Shown: piece after piece, positions 26,474 to 37,802 of the stretch
Layout of the letters: each line of letters begins with the position of its first letter
Numbering within the stretch: position 1 is the stretch's first letter
NCBI RefSeq assembly: GCF_026162425.1
Contig: NZ_JAOBQJ010000002.1
Span: 62,001-126,000, forward strand
Origin: Flexivirga meconopsidis
Lineage (GTDB): Bacteria > Actinomycetota > Actinomycetes > Actinomycetales > Dermatophilaceae
DNA length: 64,000 bases
Direction of reading: 5' to 3'
Made by a program: the position numbers and the translations under genes
The notes under the pieces: model-generated
Database searches by the model: none
Seen by the model: the letters and a program-made list of their open reading frames with translations, nothing else
Told to the model about the DNA's origin: nothing

Positions 26474-27258
26474 CCTTGCCACACCCCCAGCGTGCGCCGC
26501 ACCCGGGCCGGCCGGACGGGCTCGTCGTCGGCCTCCAGCTGACCGCCGAGGTAGAGACGCTGCACGTCCTCGGACTCCGCGAGCTCGGCCGCGCCTCCGG
26601 CGAGGGCGAGCTCCCCGACCTCGAGCACGACGGCCTGATGCGCCAATTGCAGTGCCATCGCTGCGTTCTGCTCGACGAGCAGGACGGCGGTGCCGCGGCC
26701 GTTGATCTCGGTGATCACCTCACCGATCCGCTCGATCATCTGGGGCGCAAGTCCGAGCGAGGGCTCATCCAGCAATAGCAGCCGCGGCTCGGCCATCATG
26801 GCTCGGCCGATAGCAAGCATCTGCTGCTCACCACCGGAGAGCAGGCCGGCCGCCTGGTCGAGTCGCTGGCCGAGCACCGGGAAGAGCTCGAGCACCGCAG
26901 CGCGCGCGGCGGCACGCTTGCCCGGCTCGGTGGCCAGGCCACCGGCGCGCAGGTTCTCCTCGACGCTCATCCGGCCGAACACCTGCCGCCCCTCGGGCAC
27001 CTGCAGCACTTTGCGGTGGACGACCGCAGCCGGGTCCAGGCGATCGAGGCGTTGCTCGTCCAGGCTGATCCGGCCGCTGGTCAGCTGCCCACCATGCAGA
27101 CCGAGCGTGCCCGAAATCGCCCGCAGCAGAGTCGATTTGCCGGCACCGTTGCTGCCGAGGACCGCGACGATCGACTCATCGGGCACCTCGAAGGAAACCC
27201 CGCGCAAGGCGGACACCGAGCGCCCGTAGCGCGCGCTGAGATCGGAGATCGTGAGCAC
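26470..27258 (-). CDS. livF: Branched-chain amino acid ABC transporter ATPase LivF
   Basis: 262 aa from GTG 27258. Walker A GSNGAGKST, signature LLSGGEQQMLAIGRAM, Walker B LLLDEPSLGLAP, and the LivF motif EEN-type SVEENLRAG. GTG 27258 is preferred over ATG 27333 because AGGAG lies 5-9 bases before it and the protein then begins MLTISDLSARYG as family members do; the extra 25 residues from 27333 are Ser/Pro-rich and unconserved. It is the first gene of the operon. A Crp-type palindrome and a 7-bp inverted repeat lie upstream in its probable leader/promoter. Confidence 0.92.
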   Translation of the reverse strand: MLTISDLSARYGRSVSALRGVSFEVPDESIVAVLGSNGAGKSTLLRAISGTLGLHGGQLTSGRISLDEQRLDRLDPAAVVHRKVLQVPEGRQVFGRMSVEENLRAGGLATEPGKRAAARAAVLELFPVLGQRLDQAAGLLSGGEQQMLAIGRAMMAEPRLLLLDEPSLGLAPQMIERIGEVITEINGRGTAVLLVEQNAAMALQLAHQAVVLEVGELALAGGAAELAESEDVQRLYLGGQLEADDEPVRPARVRRTLGVWQG

Positions 27259-27332
27259 GTTGCTCCTGACCGAGGATCGTGCGGGGGTTGACGACACCGC
27301 ACTGACGGATGGGACGGGGTCGCGGAGTTGCA

Positions 27333-27348
27333 TGTGACCCCCGTCACA
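27333..27348. promoter_or_regulatory. Crp/GlxR-type palindrome upstream of the liv operon
   Basis: TGTGA-CCCCCG-TCACA is an exact match to TGTGA-N6-TCACA, the consensus for the cAMP receptor family (Crp, GlxR in corynebacteria). It is 75 bases before the preferred livF start. The promoter elements themselves are not clear, so activation or repression cannot be decided. Confidence 0.6.
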
Positions 27349-27362
27349 AACATCCTCGCTGG

Positions 27363-27384
27363 CGGTAACTGTGACGGGTTACCG
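27363..27384. promoter_or_regulatory. Inverted repeat upstream of the liv operon
   Basis: CGGTAAC (27363-27369) and GTTACCG (27378-27384) are a perfect 7-bp inverted repeat with an 8-base spacer, 15 bases beyond the Crp-type site. It could be an operator for a second regulator, for instance one sensing amino acids. Confidence 0.35.
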
Positions 27385-27448
27385 GCCAGTGTTGGCCGAC
27401 ACACTCGCGGCTGTGACTAATTCGTTACCAACCGCGCGCGCAACAAAG

Positions 27449-27481
27449 CGGCGCCGCGGTGGTCAAGCCACCGCGGCGCCG
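27449..27481 (-). terminator. Strong hairpin terminator of acnA
   Basis: CGGCGCCGCGGTGG (27449-27462) and CCACCGCGGCGCCG (27468-27481) are a perfect 14-bp stem with a 5-base loop, 28 bases past the acnA stop. In the acnA direction it is followed by CTTTGTTG, a short T-rich stretch. It insulates acnA from the liv operon, which is transcribed the same way. Confidence 0.8.
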
Positions 27482-27508
27482 AATCTTGGCCTGTGTCAGG
27501 CGCGTTCG

Positions 27509-30193
<2,685 letters not shown>

Positions 30194-30231
30194 GCCGACT
30201 CCTTCGTCAGTCTCTTCTTGCTTCACCAAGC

Positions 30232-30259
30232 ATTTTATCTTGACGTCAAGATAAGTGAA
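30232..30259 (-). promoter_or_regulatory. acnA promoter with perfect 20-base palindrome
   Basis: On the minus strand a -35-like TTCACT (30254-30259) and a -10 TAAAAT (30232-30237) are 16 bases apart. A perfect palindrome (half-site TTATCTTGAC, 30235-30254) fills the spacer and touches both hexamers, the classic position of a repressor site. The cognate regulator is unknown. Further upstream AGGTGAACCTAA (30287-30298) faintly resembles an iron-regulator half-site, but the match is poor. Confidence 0.7.
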
Positions 30260-30359
30260 TCACAGGGCCCCTGCGCCAGTCAGTGAAGGTGAACCTAACT
30301 GCTCGCCGGCCGCGCTGCGACCACCACCGAGGCTGATTCTCCCACCTCGCCGCCCGCGC

Positions 30360-32252
30360 TCAACCCTGGTCGGCGGAGTCGATCACCGACTGGACGAACA
30401 CGTCGAGCACTCCGTCGCCGACCTTGGGCTCGACCGAACCCCAGCGGTTGGGCGACGGATCGACGCGTATGGCGCGAGCCGCGTCCATCTCGCGCCGTGC
30501 GGCGGAGCGGTCGCCGTCGACCGCGGCTACCAACGCCGCACCCCAGTGCTCCATCGCATCCAGCCACGAGCCGGCATCGGTGAGGAACCCTGGATCGATC
30601 TTGCTCCCGCGGATGATCGCCGGCGCTTGCTCGATGCGCACGGCATAGGCGCGCAGGTCGCGCAGCGCGGCGGTGCGCCGCGCGCCGGTCGCCCCGTTGA
30701 CGGCGTCGATCTTCGCCGCGAGCACAGGCGCCTGCGGCTGCCACAGCTTCGGACCGAACGTCGGGGCCGCATGCTCCATGTCACCAAGCACCAGCAGCGC
30801 CGACGCGACCTTCGGGTCGCCGCCCGCGAGTGCCGACATCGCGGCGGCCCAGCTGCGTGATGCGTCGTATTGCGTGTCGTTCCAGGCAAAGTCAGCGGCG
30901 CCGAACTCGACGACCTGGCTGGCGTAGGCCTGGTTCATCGGGTTGGCGACGACGCCGGCCAGATGATCCGACAACCCCGCCTGGCGGTAGGCGTAGGGCG
31001 CGAGCAGCAGCCGCCCGCTCGTCTGACCGAAGTCGTTGACCGGGTAGTTGTCCCAGAGGAACACCTTGCGGCCGAAGTTGGCCGCCGCCTGCTCGGCATC
31101 GTCGTTGGTCACGCTCGGCGGCACCACGTCGGTGCCGGTCCATTGCACGACCACGGCCGGGTCGAGCTTCGTGCGCAATGCGGTCTTGTATGCCGAGTCG
31201 GCCAGGTCGCTGTACTCGGTGGGCACGGTCTGCAGCGCGAACGTGCCGTCGTGCTTGTCGATCCAGGTGCGCTGGATGTCGTTGAGGAAGTCGGCCTGCG
31301 CGGCGCCGGCCGACCCGCGGCCGGGCGCTCCGTATTTCTCCTGGTCGGCGGCGCAGTTCCACTTGGTGTAGTTGATGTCGTCGAAGGGGATGGAGAAGGC
31401 GCGCACGCCTGCGTCATACAGCTGCTGGAATTTGGCCTTCATCGCCGCGCGGTCGGCGGCACTGGAGAGGCAGACCGTATTGCCCGGCGACACCGCGAAG
31501 GTGAAGCGCACGTGGTTGGCGCTAGCGCGGGTAACCAGCGCCTGCAGCTCGGCAAGCTTGTCCGCCGGGTAGGGCGTGCGCCACTGGTCGCGGTGATAGG
31601 GGTCGTCCTTCGGCGCATAGATGTAGGTGTTGGCCTTGACCGAGCCGAGGAAGTCCAGCTGGTCGAGGCGCGCCTGTTGCGACCACGGCTGCCCGTAGAA
31701 ACCCTCGATCGCGCCGCGCAGCGGCATCGCGGGGTAGTCGCTGACCCGCACCTGCGCCACGGCGCGGGCATTCGGCGTCATGAACAGCTGCCGGAAGGTC
31801 TGCACGCCGTAGAACTGGCCGGCTCCGTCCGCACCACCGATCGTGATGTCGCGGCCACCGCTGACGAGCGCATACCCTTCGTCCCTGCCGGGAATCTCGG
31901 TCTCCCCCAACGCTTTTCGTATGTCGGGGCGAGCGTTGCCGAGGCGGATCGTGACCGCGCCGACTTGCTCAGAGCCTGGTGCCACCTCGCTGACGTCGCG
32001 CACGCCGTGATCGGCGAGCACCTGCAGCAACGCCTTCTTCGCGGCCGGATCTGTCGCGTGGTCGGTGACCAGCTGCACCGCGCCGGCCAGCTGGACGTGT
32101 CCGCCCGAGCGCGTCATGGACTGCGGTGTCGGCGAGATCACCGGGATGGTCGGCCGCGGGCCCGCGGTGTCGGCGTGCGCCGCTGGCGGGGTGACGGCCG
32201 CCGTCCCGAGCACCGCACCGGCTGCCAGCAATCGGATCAGGGTTCCTCGCAT
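30360..32252 (-). CDS. Secreted GH84-type beta-N-acetylglucosaminidase
   Basis: 630 aa with a Sec signal peptide cut near AAHADTA. Residues about 35-160 form the alpha/beta domain that precedes GH84/GH20 catalytic domains (ISPTPQSM, GYALVSGG). The barrel starts LRGAIEGFYGQPW and carries the catalytic pair Asp291-Asp292 in SIPFDDINYTKW, which in family 84 perform substrate-assisted hydrolysis of beta-linked GlcNAc. VLADNYPVND-like KVFLWDNYPVNDF and a C-terminal helical region complete it. It probably releases GlcNAc from chitin, peptidoglycan fragments or glycoproteins outside the cell. It is a single gene inserted beside the conserved block, so its acquisition may be lineage-specific. Confidence 0.9.
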   Translation of the reverse strand: MRGTLIRLLAAGAVLGTAAVTPPAAHADTAGPRPTIPVISPTPQSMTRSGGHVQLAGAVQLVTDHATDPAAKKALLQVLADHGVRDVSEVAPGSEQVGAVTIRLGNARPDIRKALGETEIPGRDEGYALVSGGRDITIGGADGAGQFYGVQTFRQLFMTPNARAVAQVRVSDYPAMPLRGAIEGFYGQPWSQQARLDQLDFLGSVKANTYIYAPKDDPYHRDQWRTPYPADKLAELQALVTRASANHVRFTFAVSPGNTVCLSSAADRAAMKAKFQQLYDAGVRAFSIPFDDINYTKWNCAADQEKYGAPGRGSAGAAQADFLNDIQRTWIDKHDGTFALQTVPTEYSDLADSAYKTALRTKLDPAVVVQWTGTDVVPPSVTNDDAEQAAANFGRKVFLWDNYPVNDFGQTSGRLLLAPYAYRQAGLSDHLAGVVANPMNQAYASQVVEFGAADFAWNDTQYDASRSWAAAMSALAGGDPKVASALLVLGDMEHAAPTFGPKLWQPQAPVLAAKIDAVNGATGARRTAALRDLRAYAVRIEQAPAIIRGSKIDPGFLTDAGSWLDAMEHWGAALVAAVDGDRSAARREMDAARAIRVDPSPNRWGSVEPKVGDGVLDVFVQSVIDSADQG

Positions 32253-32321
32253 GATGCCGACGGTAGTGCGCCGGCGGCCAGGAGGTGGCAGTTACATCCG
32301 ATGAATTCGGCGGCTGGGAAA

Positions 32322-33602
32322 TCAGGCACTGGGTTCGAGCACCGCAATGCACTCCACGTGGTGCGTCATCGGGAAGGCGTCGAAGGCCCGCAGCGAGGCC
32401 ACCCGGTAGCCGGCGTCGGCGGCGTAGGAGAGGTCACGAGCGAGAGCGGCCGGGTCGCAGGCGACGTAGGCGATCGCGCGGGGGTCCTGCGCGGCGAGCT
32501 GTTCCATCACCTCGCGGCCGGCGCCGGTGCGCGGCGGGTCGAGCACGACCAGGTCGACCCGGTCGAGGCGCTCGTCGATCGCGGCCTGCCACCCGTCGCG
32601 GCCGATGTCGGCACGCTGCAGGTTCGCCTGCGGCAGTCCGGCCAGGTTGGCCTGGCCGTCCTGCACCGCGCGGGCGTCACCTTCGAGGCCGAGCACCCGG
32701 CCGTCGGTGCCGACGGCATCGGCCAGGAACGCGGTGAACACCCCGACACCGGAGTAGAGGTCGAGCACCCGCTCCCCCGGCTGCGGTCGCAGCCGGTCGA
32801 GCACCTCGGTGACGAACGTGCTCGCCGCGCCCGGGTGCACCTGCCAGAAGCCGCGCGCGGACACCGCGAAGCTGCGCTCACCGGCCGGAACCTGCACGCG
32901 TTCGGTGACATTCGGCACCTCGTCGACGACGGGCAGGTCGATCGCCACGACCTCCCCGGACGAGTCGACCGCGACGTCGACGCCGGTCACTCCGGTCTCG
33001 ACCACCTCACCGAGCAGCCCGGTGGCGGCGACCTCCGGCACGGCGATCAGGCAGTCGTCGACCGGCACGACATCGTGCGAGCGATGACGCCGCAGGCCGA
33101 TCCGGCCTCGTGGGGTGGCCGCGAATTCGACTCTCGTGCGCCAGCGTTGACCATCTTCGTCACCCGGGACGACCTCGACCTCACCGTCCCAGTCGATGCC
33201 GGCCAGCCGGCGCAGCTGCTCGCGCACCACGCGGGTCTTGAGCTCACGCCCGAAGCGAGCGGAGGTGTGCTGCCAGTCGCATCCGCCGCAGCGACCGGGC
33301 CCGGCATACACGCATGGTGCGGGGCGGCGTTCGGGCGAAGGCGTGAGGATCTCGACCGCGTCGGCGCGCAGGAAGCGGGACCCGGTGCCGCCGTCGGTGA
33401 CTTCGGCGACGACCCGCTCCCCCGGGAGGGAATGCCGCACGAAGACGACCCGGCCGTCATGCCGCGCAACGCAGTGACCGCCTTGCGCGACATCCTCGAT
33501 GTCGAGCGTCAGTCGCTGTCCGAGCAGCGAATCCCCTTGACTGGCACGGCTTCTGGGCCGACGTCGATCACGTCGACCACGACCGCGCTGGGGCGCGCTC
33601 AT
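32322..33602 (-). CDS. TrmA/RumA-like class I SAM-dependent RNA methyltransferase
   Basis: 426 aa. A basic N-terminus is followed by a TRAM RNA-binding domain (TLDIEDVAQGGHCVAR). The four-cysteine iron-sulphur pattern starts with CVYAGPGRCGGC. The methyltransferase domain has LDLYSGVGVFTAFLA as the SAM loop, DLVVLDPPRTGAG, and the nucleophile Cys in YVACDPAALARDL. It makes 5-methyluridine in tRNA or rRNA. ATG 33602 overlaps the stop of the permease gene (ATGA). The equivalent pair in M. tuberculosis is Rv2689c-Rv2690c. Confidence 0.93.
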   Translation of the reverse strand: MSAPQRGRGRRDRRRPRSRASQGDSLLGQRLTLDIEDVAQGGHCVARHDGRVVFVRHSLPGERVVAEVTDGGTGSRFLRADAVEILTPSPERRPAPCVYAGPGRCGGCDWQHTSARFGRELKTRVVREQLRRLAGIDWDGEVEVVPGDEDGQRWRTRVEFAATPRGRIGLRRHRSHDVVPVDDCLIAVPEVAATGLLGEVVETGVTGVDVAVDSSGEVVAIDLPVVDEVPNVTERVQVPAGERSFAVSARGFWQVHPGAASTFVTEVLDRLRPQPGERVLDLYSGVGVFTAFLADAVGTDGRVLGLEGDARAVQDGQANLAGLPQANLQRADIGRDGWQAAIDERLDRVDLVVLDPPRTGAGREVMEQLAAQDPRAIAYVACDPAALARDLSYAADAGYRVASLRAFDAFPMTHHVECIAVLEPSA

Positions 33603-35602
33603 CGACCGCGCCGCACCGCACCCGGTGCCGGGCCGTCGACGCGTCCCTCCTGACCCTGACTGGAGTGCAGCTGCCACGGCACGCTCGCCACCATGACTCC
33701 GGGGGTGAAGAGCAGCCGCGACTTCAGCCGCAGCGCGGACTGGTTGTGCAGCAGCTGCTCGTACCAGTGGCCCACGACGTACTCAGGGATGTAGACCATC
33801 ACCACATCACGCGGGCTGTCCCGACGAACTGCCTTGACGTAGTTGATGATCGGGCGGGTAATCTCTCGGTATGGCGAGGCGATGATCTTGAGAGTGATCG
33901 GGATCTCCCGACGCTCCCACTCCTCCTGCAACGCGGTCGTCTCGTCGGGGTCGACGTCGACGGTGACCGCCTCCAGCACCGACGGCCGGGTGGCTCGTGC
34001 GTAGGCCAGCGCCCGCATCGTCGGCTTGTGCAGCTTGGAGACCAGCACGATCGCGTGCACCCGGGACGGCAGCAGCTGGTCATCCATGCCCTCGGCCAGC
34101 GACAGCTCCTTGCCGACATGCGAGTAGTGACGGCGGATCTGCACCATCAACAGGAACAACACGAACATCGCCGCGACGGCGTACCCGGCGCCGTGGGTGA
34201 ACTTGGTGAGCAGCACGACGACCAGCACCGTGCCGGCCATCACCGCGCCCACCCCGTTGATGATGCGGGACCGCTTCATCCTGCGCCGCCCGCCCGCGTC
34301 CTCCTCGGTGGCGAGCAGCCGGTTCCAGTGCCGGATCATGCCGGTCTGGCTGACCGTGAAGGAGACGAACACCCCGACGATGTAGAGCTGGATGAGCCGG
34401 GTGGGCTCTGCGTCATACACCACGACGAGCAGGGTGGCCGCACCGGCGAGGATCAGGATGCCGTTGGAGTAGGCGAGCCGGTCGCCGCGGGTGTGCAACT
34501 GACGGGGCAGCCAGCCGTCACGCGCCAGGATCGAGGCGAGCACCGGGAACCCGTTGAACGCGGTGTTGGCGGCCAGCACCAGGATCACGCCGGTGACGAT
34601 CGAGACGAAGATGATGCCGAGCGGGAACCCCTGGAAGACCGCGTGCGCCAACTGGCCGAGCACGGTGTCCTCGTTGTAGTTCTCGACCGGCTTGCCGTTC
34701 AGCAGCAGGGTGCCGGGGCGGTCCGGGTCCTGGATGTGGATGCCGGTCCAGTTGGCCAGGGTGACGATCGAGATCAGCATGGTGACCGAGATCGCGCCCA
34801 TCAGCAGCAGCGTGGTCGCGGCGTTCTGGCTCTTCGGCTTCTTGAAGGCCGGCACACCGTTGGAGATCGCCTCGACACCGGTGAGCGCCGCGCAACCGCT
34901 GGAGAACGCACGCAGGAGCAGGAACATCACCGCCAGCTGCGACAGCGTGTCCATGTCCGGCTGTGGCGCGAGCGTGAACTTCGCGCTCTCCGCGGCGGGC
35001 AGGTCCCCGAGCAGCTTGCGCACGACCCCCACGATCGCGAGCGCGAAGATGCCTAGCATGAACAAGTAGACCGGCACCGCGAAGAACGAGCCGGACTCGC
35101 GCACGCCGCGCAGGTTCATCGCGGTCAGGCCGACGATCAGCGCGACCGCCACCTCGACCTCGTGGCCGTGCAGGAACGGTGCCGCGGATGCGGCGTTCTG
35201 CACACCCGAGGACACCGATACCGCAACGGTGAGGGTGTAGTCGACGAGGAGCGCGGACGCGACGGTCAGGCCCGCTTTGGGGCCGAGGTTGGTGGTGGCG
35301 ACCTCGTAGTCACCACCACCGGAGGGGTAGGCATGCACGTTCTGCCGGTAGGACGCGACGACCACGGCCATCACACACACCACGGCGATGGTGATCTGCC
35401 AGGAGTGGGTGAAGGCGAAGCTGCCCCCGGCGAGGCCGAGCGTCAGCAGGATCTCGTCCGGCGCGTAGGCCACCGACGACAGCGCATCGCTGGCGAAGAT
35501 CGGCAACGCCAACTTCTTGGGCAGTAGCGTCTCGCCGAGTCTGTCGCTGCGCATCGCGCGACCAACGACGAGGCGCTTGACCGCGCGACCTGTCACAGAC
35601 AC
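33599..35602 (-). CDS. APC-family permease, probable KimA-like potassium importer
   Basis: 667 aa with about twelve membrane segments followed by a cytosolic C-terminal domain of some 190 residues. LPIFASDALSSVAYAPDE is a hallmark of the KUP/KimA branch of APC permeases, and FSSGCAALTGVEAISNGVPAF is the helix-6 region. The tail (VHAIVLVSKLHKPTMRALAYAR) resembles the USP-like domain of KimA that binds regulators. Potassium as substrate is inferred from this family and from the two Trk/Ceo genes nearby. The homologue in M. tuberculosis is Rv2690c beside ceoB-ceoC. GTG 35602 is the likely start. Confidence 0.87.
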   Translation of the reverse strand: MSVTGRAVKRLVVGRAMRSDRLGETLLPKKLALPIFASDALSSVAYAPDEILLTLGLAGGSFAFTHSWQITIAVVCVMAVVVASYRQNVHAYPSGGGDYEVATTNLGPKAGLTVASALLVDYTLTVAVSVSSGVQNAASAAPFLHGHEVEVAVALIVGLTAMNLRGVRESGSFFAVPVYLFMLGIFALAIVGVVRKLLGDLPAAESAKFTLAPQPDMDTLSQLAVMFLLLRAFSSGCAALTGVEAISNGVPAFKKPKSQNAATTLLLMGAISVTMLISIVTLANWTGIHIQDPDRPGTLLLNGKPVENYNEDTVLGQLAHAVFQGFPLGIIFVSIVTGVILVLAANTAFNGFPVLASILARDGWLPRQLHTRGDRLAYSNGILILAGAATLLVVVYDAEPTRLIQLYIVGVFVSFTVSQTGMIRHWNRLLATEEDAGGRRRMKRSRIINGVGAVMAGTVLVVVLLTKFTHGAGYAVAAMFVLFLLMVQIRRHYSHVGKELSLAEGMDDQLLPSRVHAIVLVSKLHKPTMRALAYARATRPSVLEAVTVDVDPDETTALQEEWERREIPITLKIIASPYREITRPIINYVKAVRRDSPRDVVMVYIPEYVVGHWYEQLLHNQSALRLKSRLLFTPGVMVASVPWQLHSSQGQEGRVDGPAPGAVRRGR

Positions 35603-35702
35603 AACGCGAGAGTGTACGGCGACCGCGAGGCTTCCCGGTGCGCCGGTTCATTACCTTCCGGCGACGGTTCGGCGGGCGGGTGCGAGCCCCCGGCTTCCCG
35701 GG

Positions 35703-35744
35703 TTGTCCACAGGGCCGCGTATGACGCAGCGCGGCGTATGACGC
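35703..35744. other. Intergenic segment with DnaA-box match and two GTATGACGC copies
   Basis: The 162-base gap 35603-35764 between divergent permease and MFS genes holds TTGTCCACA (35703-35711, actinobacterial DnaA-box consensus) and two direct copies of GTATGACGC (35719-35727 and 35736-35744) 17 bases apart. No promoter hexamers are clear. The significance is unknown. Confidence 0.4.
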
Positions 35745-35764
35745 CAAAGCCCTAGGCTCCCGGC

Positions 35765-37078
35765 GTGACGACGCCCACCCCGACCGCTTCGCGGTCCTCG
35801 TGGTGGAACATCGTGGTCCCGCGCAGCGTGCAGGAGGCCTTCGGCGTCCGCAGCATCCGGTGGTTCCTGAGCGGCGTCGGCACCGACTCGTTCGCCGATG
35901 CACTCTGGCTGGTCACCCTCGGCTGGGTCGCGGGCACCAACGCGAGCCCGTTCGTCTACGGCGTCATCATGACGCTCGGCACCCTGCCGGCACTCGGGTT
36001 GTTCCTTTTCGGCGGCATTGCCTCCGATCGGTTCGGCGCGGGCAAGGTGTTGATCGCCACCAGCCTGGCCCGCTTGCTGATCGCGACCGGGTGGCTGGCG
36101 TTCGCCGTGCAGCCGGCGCCGTCGCAGACCGCAACCCTGCTTGTGGTGACCGTCATCGGGGTGCTGGCCGACGCGACGATGGGCTACCACGATCCCGCGC
36201 GCGAGAGCTACATAACCGTCCTGTCCGGTTCGCAGCGACTGGTCGCGGCCGCCAACGACGCCGAGCGGCTCGTCGTACGGGTCGGTCAGACCGCCGGTTC
36301 GGTCACCGCCGGCTTCCTGCTCGGCGCCGCCGACGACCAGCGCTGGGTCACCGCGGCCTGCTGGGCGGGCGGATGCCTCGCCACGTTCGGCATTTTCACC
36401 CGGGTGCGACGGCTGGCGCCGGAGCCACCGCCGATGCAGGCCGAGTCGCGTCCCAGCCTGCGCGAGGGCCTGGCGGTGCTGAAGGGCGAGCACACGCTGA
36501 TCCGCACCTATCCGCTCCAGTCGGTCGCCTCGATGGCCGGCGGCGGCGCGATCACCGTCGGCGGGGTGTTGCTGGTGCAACGCAACGGCTGGCCGGCGTC
36601 GACGTACGGCTTTGCGATGGCGGGCTACCTCGGCGGACTCTTCGTCGGAGCCCGGCTCGGCGTGTGGATCCGGGAGCGCGGCACGCGGGCGCCCATTGCG
36701 GTGGCCGTCCTGGGATCCGCAGTGGCCGCCTGCCTCCAGATCGTCGCGGCGCTCGTCCCGTTCGCCTGGGTGTTCGTGGTGTGCTGCGCGATGTCCGGCG
36801 TGTCCACCGGGCCGATGGGTCCGTTGCTCACCGGTTACGCGAAGCTGCGCGCCAAGATCCGACAGGAAACGGGCGGGGATGTCGTCGCCGGACGACTCCT
36901 GGCTCCGCTCTACTTCGGTCTCAACCTCGAGCCGGCGGGCTACCTCGTCGTCGCGGGCAGCGCCGCGATCGCCTCGCCCAGTGCGGGGATCGTGCTGCTG
37001 GCCGTTCTCACCTTGTTGCTGGTCGTGCGTGCGCTCGCGTCGCCGCACGTGCGGGCCGCCCAGTTGCCCGCCGCTTAG
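35765..37078 (+). CDS. MFS transporter (predicted exporter)
   Basis: 437 aa, twelve predicted membrane segments. After a 25-residue cytosolic start the first helices are WFLSGVGTDSFADALWLV and LGTLPALGLFLFGGIASDRFGAGK, whose GGIASDRFG is the MFS loop 2-3 motif. The substrate cannot be told. GTG 35765 begins right after the gap with the GTATGACGC repeats. It breaks the permease/trkA neighbourhood known from mycobacteria, so it may be a local insertion. Confidence 0.85.
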   Translation: MTTPTPTASRSSWWNIVVPRSVQEAFGVRSIRWFLSGVGTDSFADALWLVTLGWVAGTNASPFVYGVIMTLGTLPALGLFLFGGIASDRFGAGKVLIATSLARLLIATGWLAFAVQPAPSQTATLLVVTVIGVLADATMGYHDPARESYITVLSGSQRLVAAANDAERLVVRVGQTAGSVTAGFLLGAADDQRWVTAACWAGGCLATFGIFTRVRRLAPEPPPMQAESRPSLREGLAVLKGEHTLIRTYPLQSVASMAGGGAITVGGVLLVQRNGWPASTYGFAMAGYLGGLFVGARLGVWIRERGTRAPIAVAVLGSAVAACLQIVAALVPFAWVFVVCCAMSGVSTGPMGPLLTGYAKLRAKIRQETGGDVVAGRLLAPLYFGLNLEPAGYLVVAGSAAIASPSAGIVLLAVLTLLLVVRALASPHVRAAQLPAA

Positions 37079-37120
37079 CCGGGGCACGAACGACCCGCCG
37101 GGTCCGGTAACTTTTCCGAC

Positions 37121-37786
37121 GTGTATTTCGTCATCATGGGCTGCGGCCGGGTCGGCTCGACGTTGGCGCTGAGCCTGGAGAAGCACGGCCACGAAGTCGC
37201 GGTCATCGACCGTGACGAGTCGGCGTTCCGGCGGCTCGGTCCGTCGTTCGAAGGCCGTCGTGTCACCGGCGTCGGATTCGACCGGGAGACGCTGATCCAG
37301 GCCGGCATCAAGGACGCCTACGCGTTCGCGGCCGTCAGCAGCGGTGACAACTCCAACATTCTGTCGGCGCGGGTCGCCCGCGAGACGTTCGACGTCGAGC
37401 ACGTCGTGGCTCGCATCTACGACCCGGGCCGCGCCGAGATCTACGAACGCCTCGGCATACCAACGGTGGCCACGGTGCGGTGGACCAGCGACCAGGTGCT
37501 GCGCAAGCTGCTGCCGCAAGGCGCGCTGCCGCTGCACACCGACGCCAGCGGCAAGGTGATGCTCGCCGAGATCCCGCCGCACCCGAGCTGGGTCGGCAGC
37601 CCGCTCACCCGCATCGAGGAGAGCACCGGCGGCCGGGTGGCCTACTTGACGCGCCTCGGCGACGGGATGCTGCCGGGCGCTGACACCGTCTTCCAGGAGG
37701 GCGACCTGCTGCACCTAATGCTGCCGACCGACCGGGCGGCCGATATCGAGGACCTGCTCACCGCCCCCAAACCAGTCGACGACTGA
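37121..37786 (+). CDS. TrkA/CeoB-type potassium-channel regulatory protein
   Basis: 221 aa: a RCK_N Rossmann domain (VIMGCGRVGSTLALSL, acidic end VIDRDE) and a RCK_C domain from about residue 135. It binds NAD(H) or ATP/ADP and gates a potassium transporter. GTG 37121 begins directly at the Rossmann strand. It is followed 16 bases on by a second protein of the same type, as ceoB-ceoC in M. tuberculosis. The membrane partner is probably the KimA-like permease of the divergent operon, since no TrkH gene is in the window. Confidence 0.92.
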   Translation: MYFVIMGCGRVGSTLALSLEKHGHEVAVIDRDESAFRRLGPSFEGRRVTGVGFDRETLIQAGIKDAYAFAAVSSGDNSNILSARVARETFDVEHVVARIYDPGRAEIYERLGIPTVATVRWTSDQVLRKLLPQGALPLHTDASGKVMLAEIPPHPSWVGSPLTRIEESTGGRVAYLTRLGDGMLPGADTVFQEGDLLHLMLPTDRAADIEDLLTAPKPVDD

Positions 37787-37802
37787 CCAGGAGAATCGTC
37801 AG

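Noticed and set aside
30287-30298. Iron box upstream of acnA
   Set aside because: AGGTGAACCTAA keeps only part of the 19-base consensus; I mention it only as a weak similarity.
30870-33653. A 927-codon open frame on the plus strand opposite the GH84 and RNA methyltransferase genes
   Set aside because: It reads antisense through two well-supported genes, has Arg/Val/Gly/His-rich composition typical of the complementary frame of high-GC genes, and shows no domain motif.
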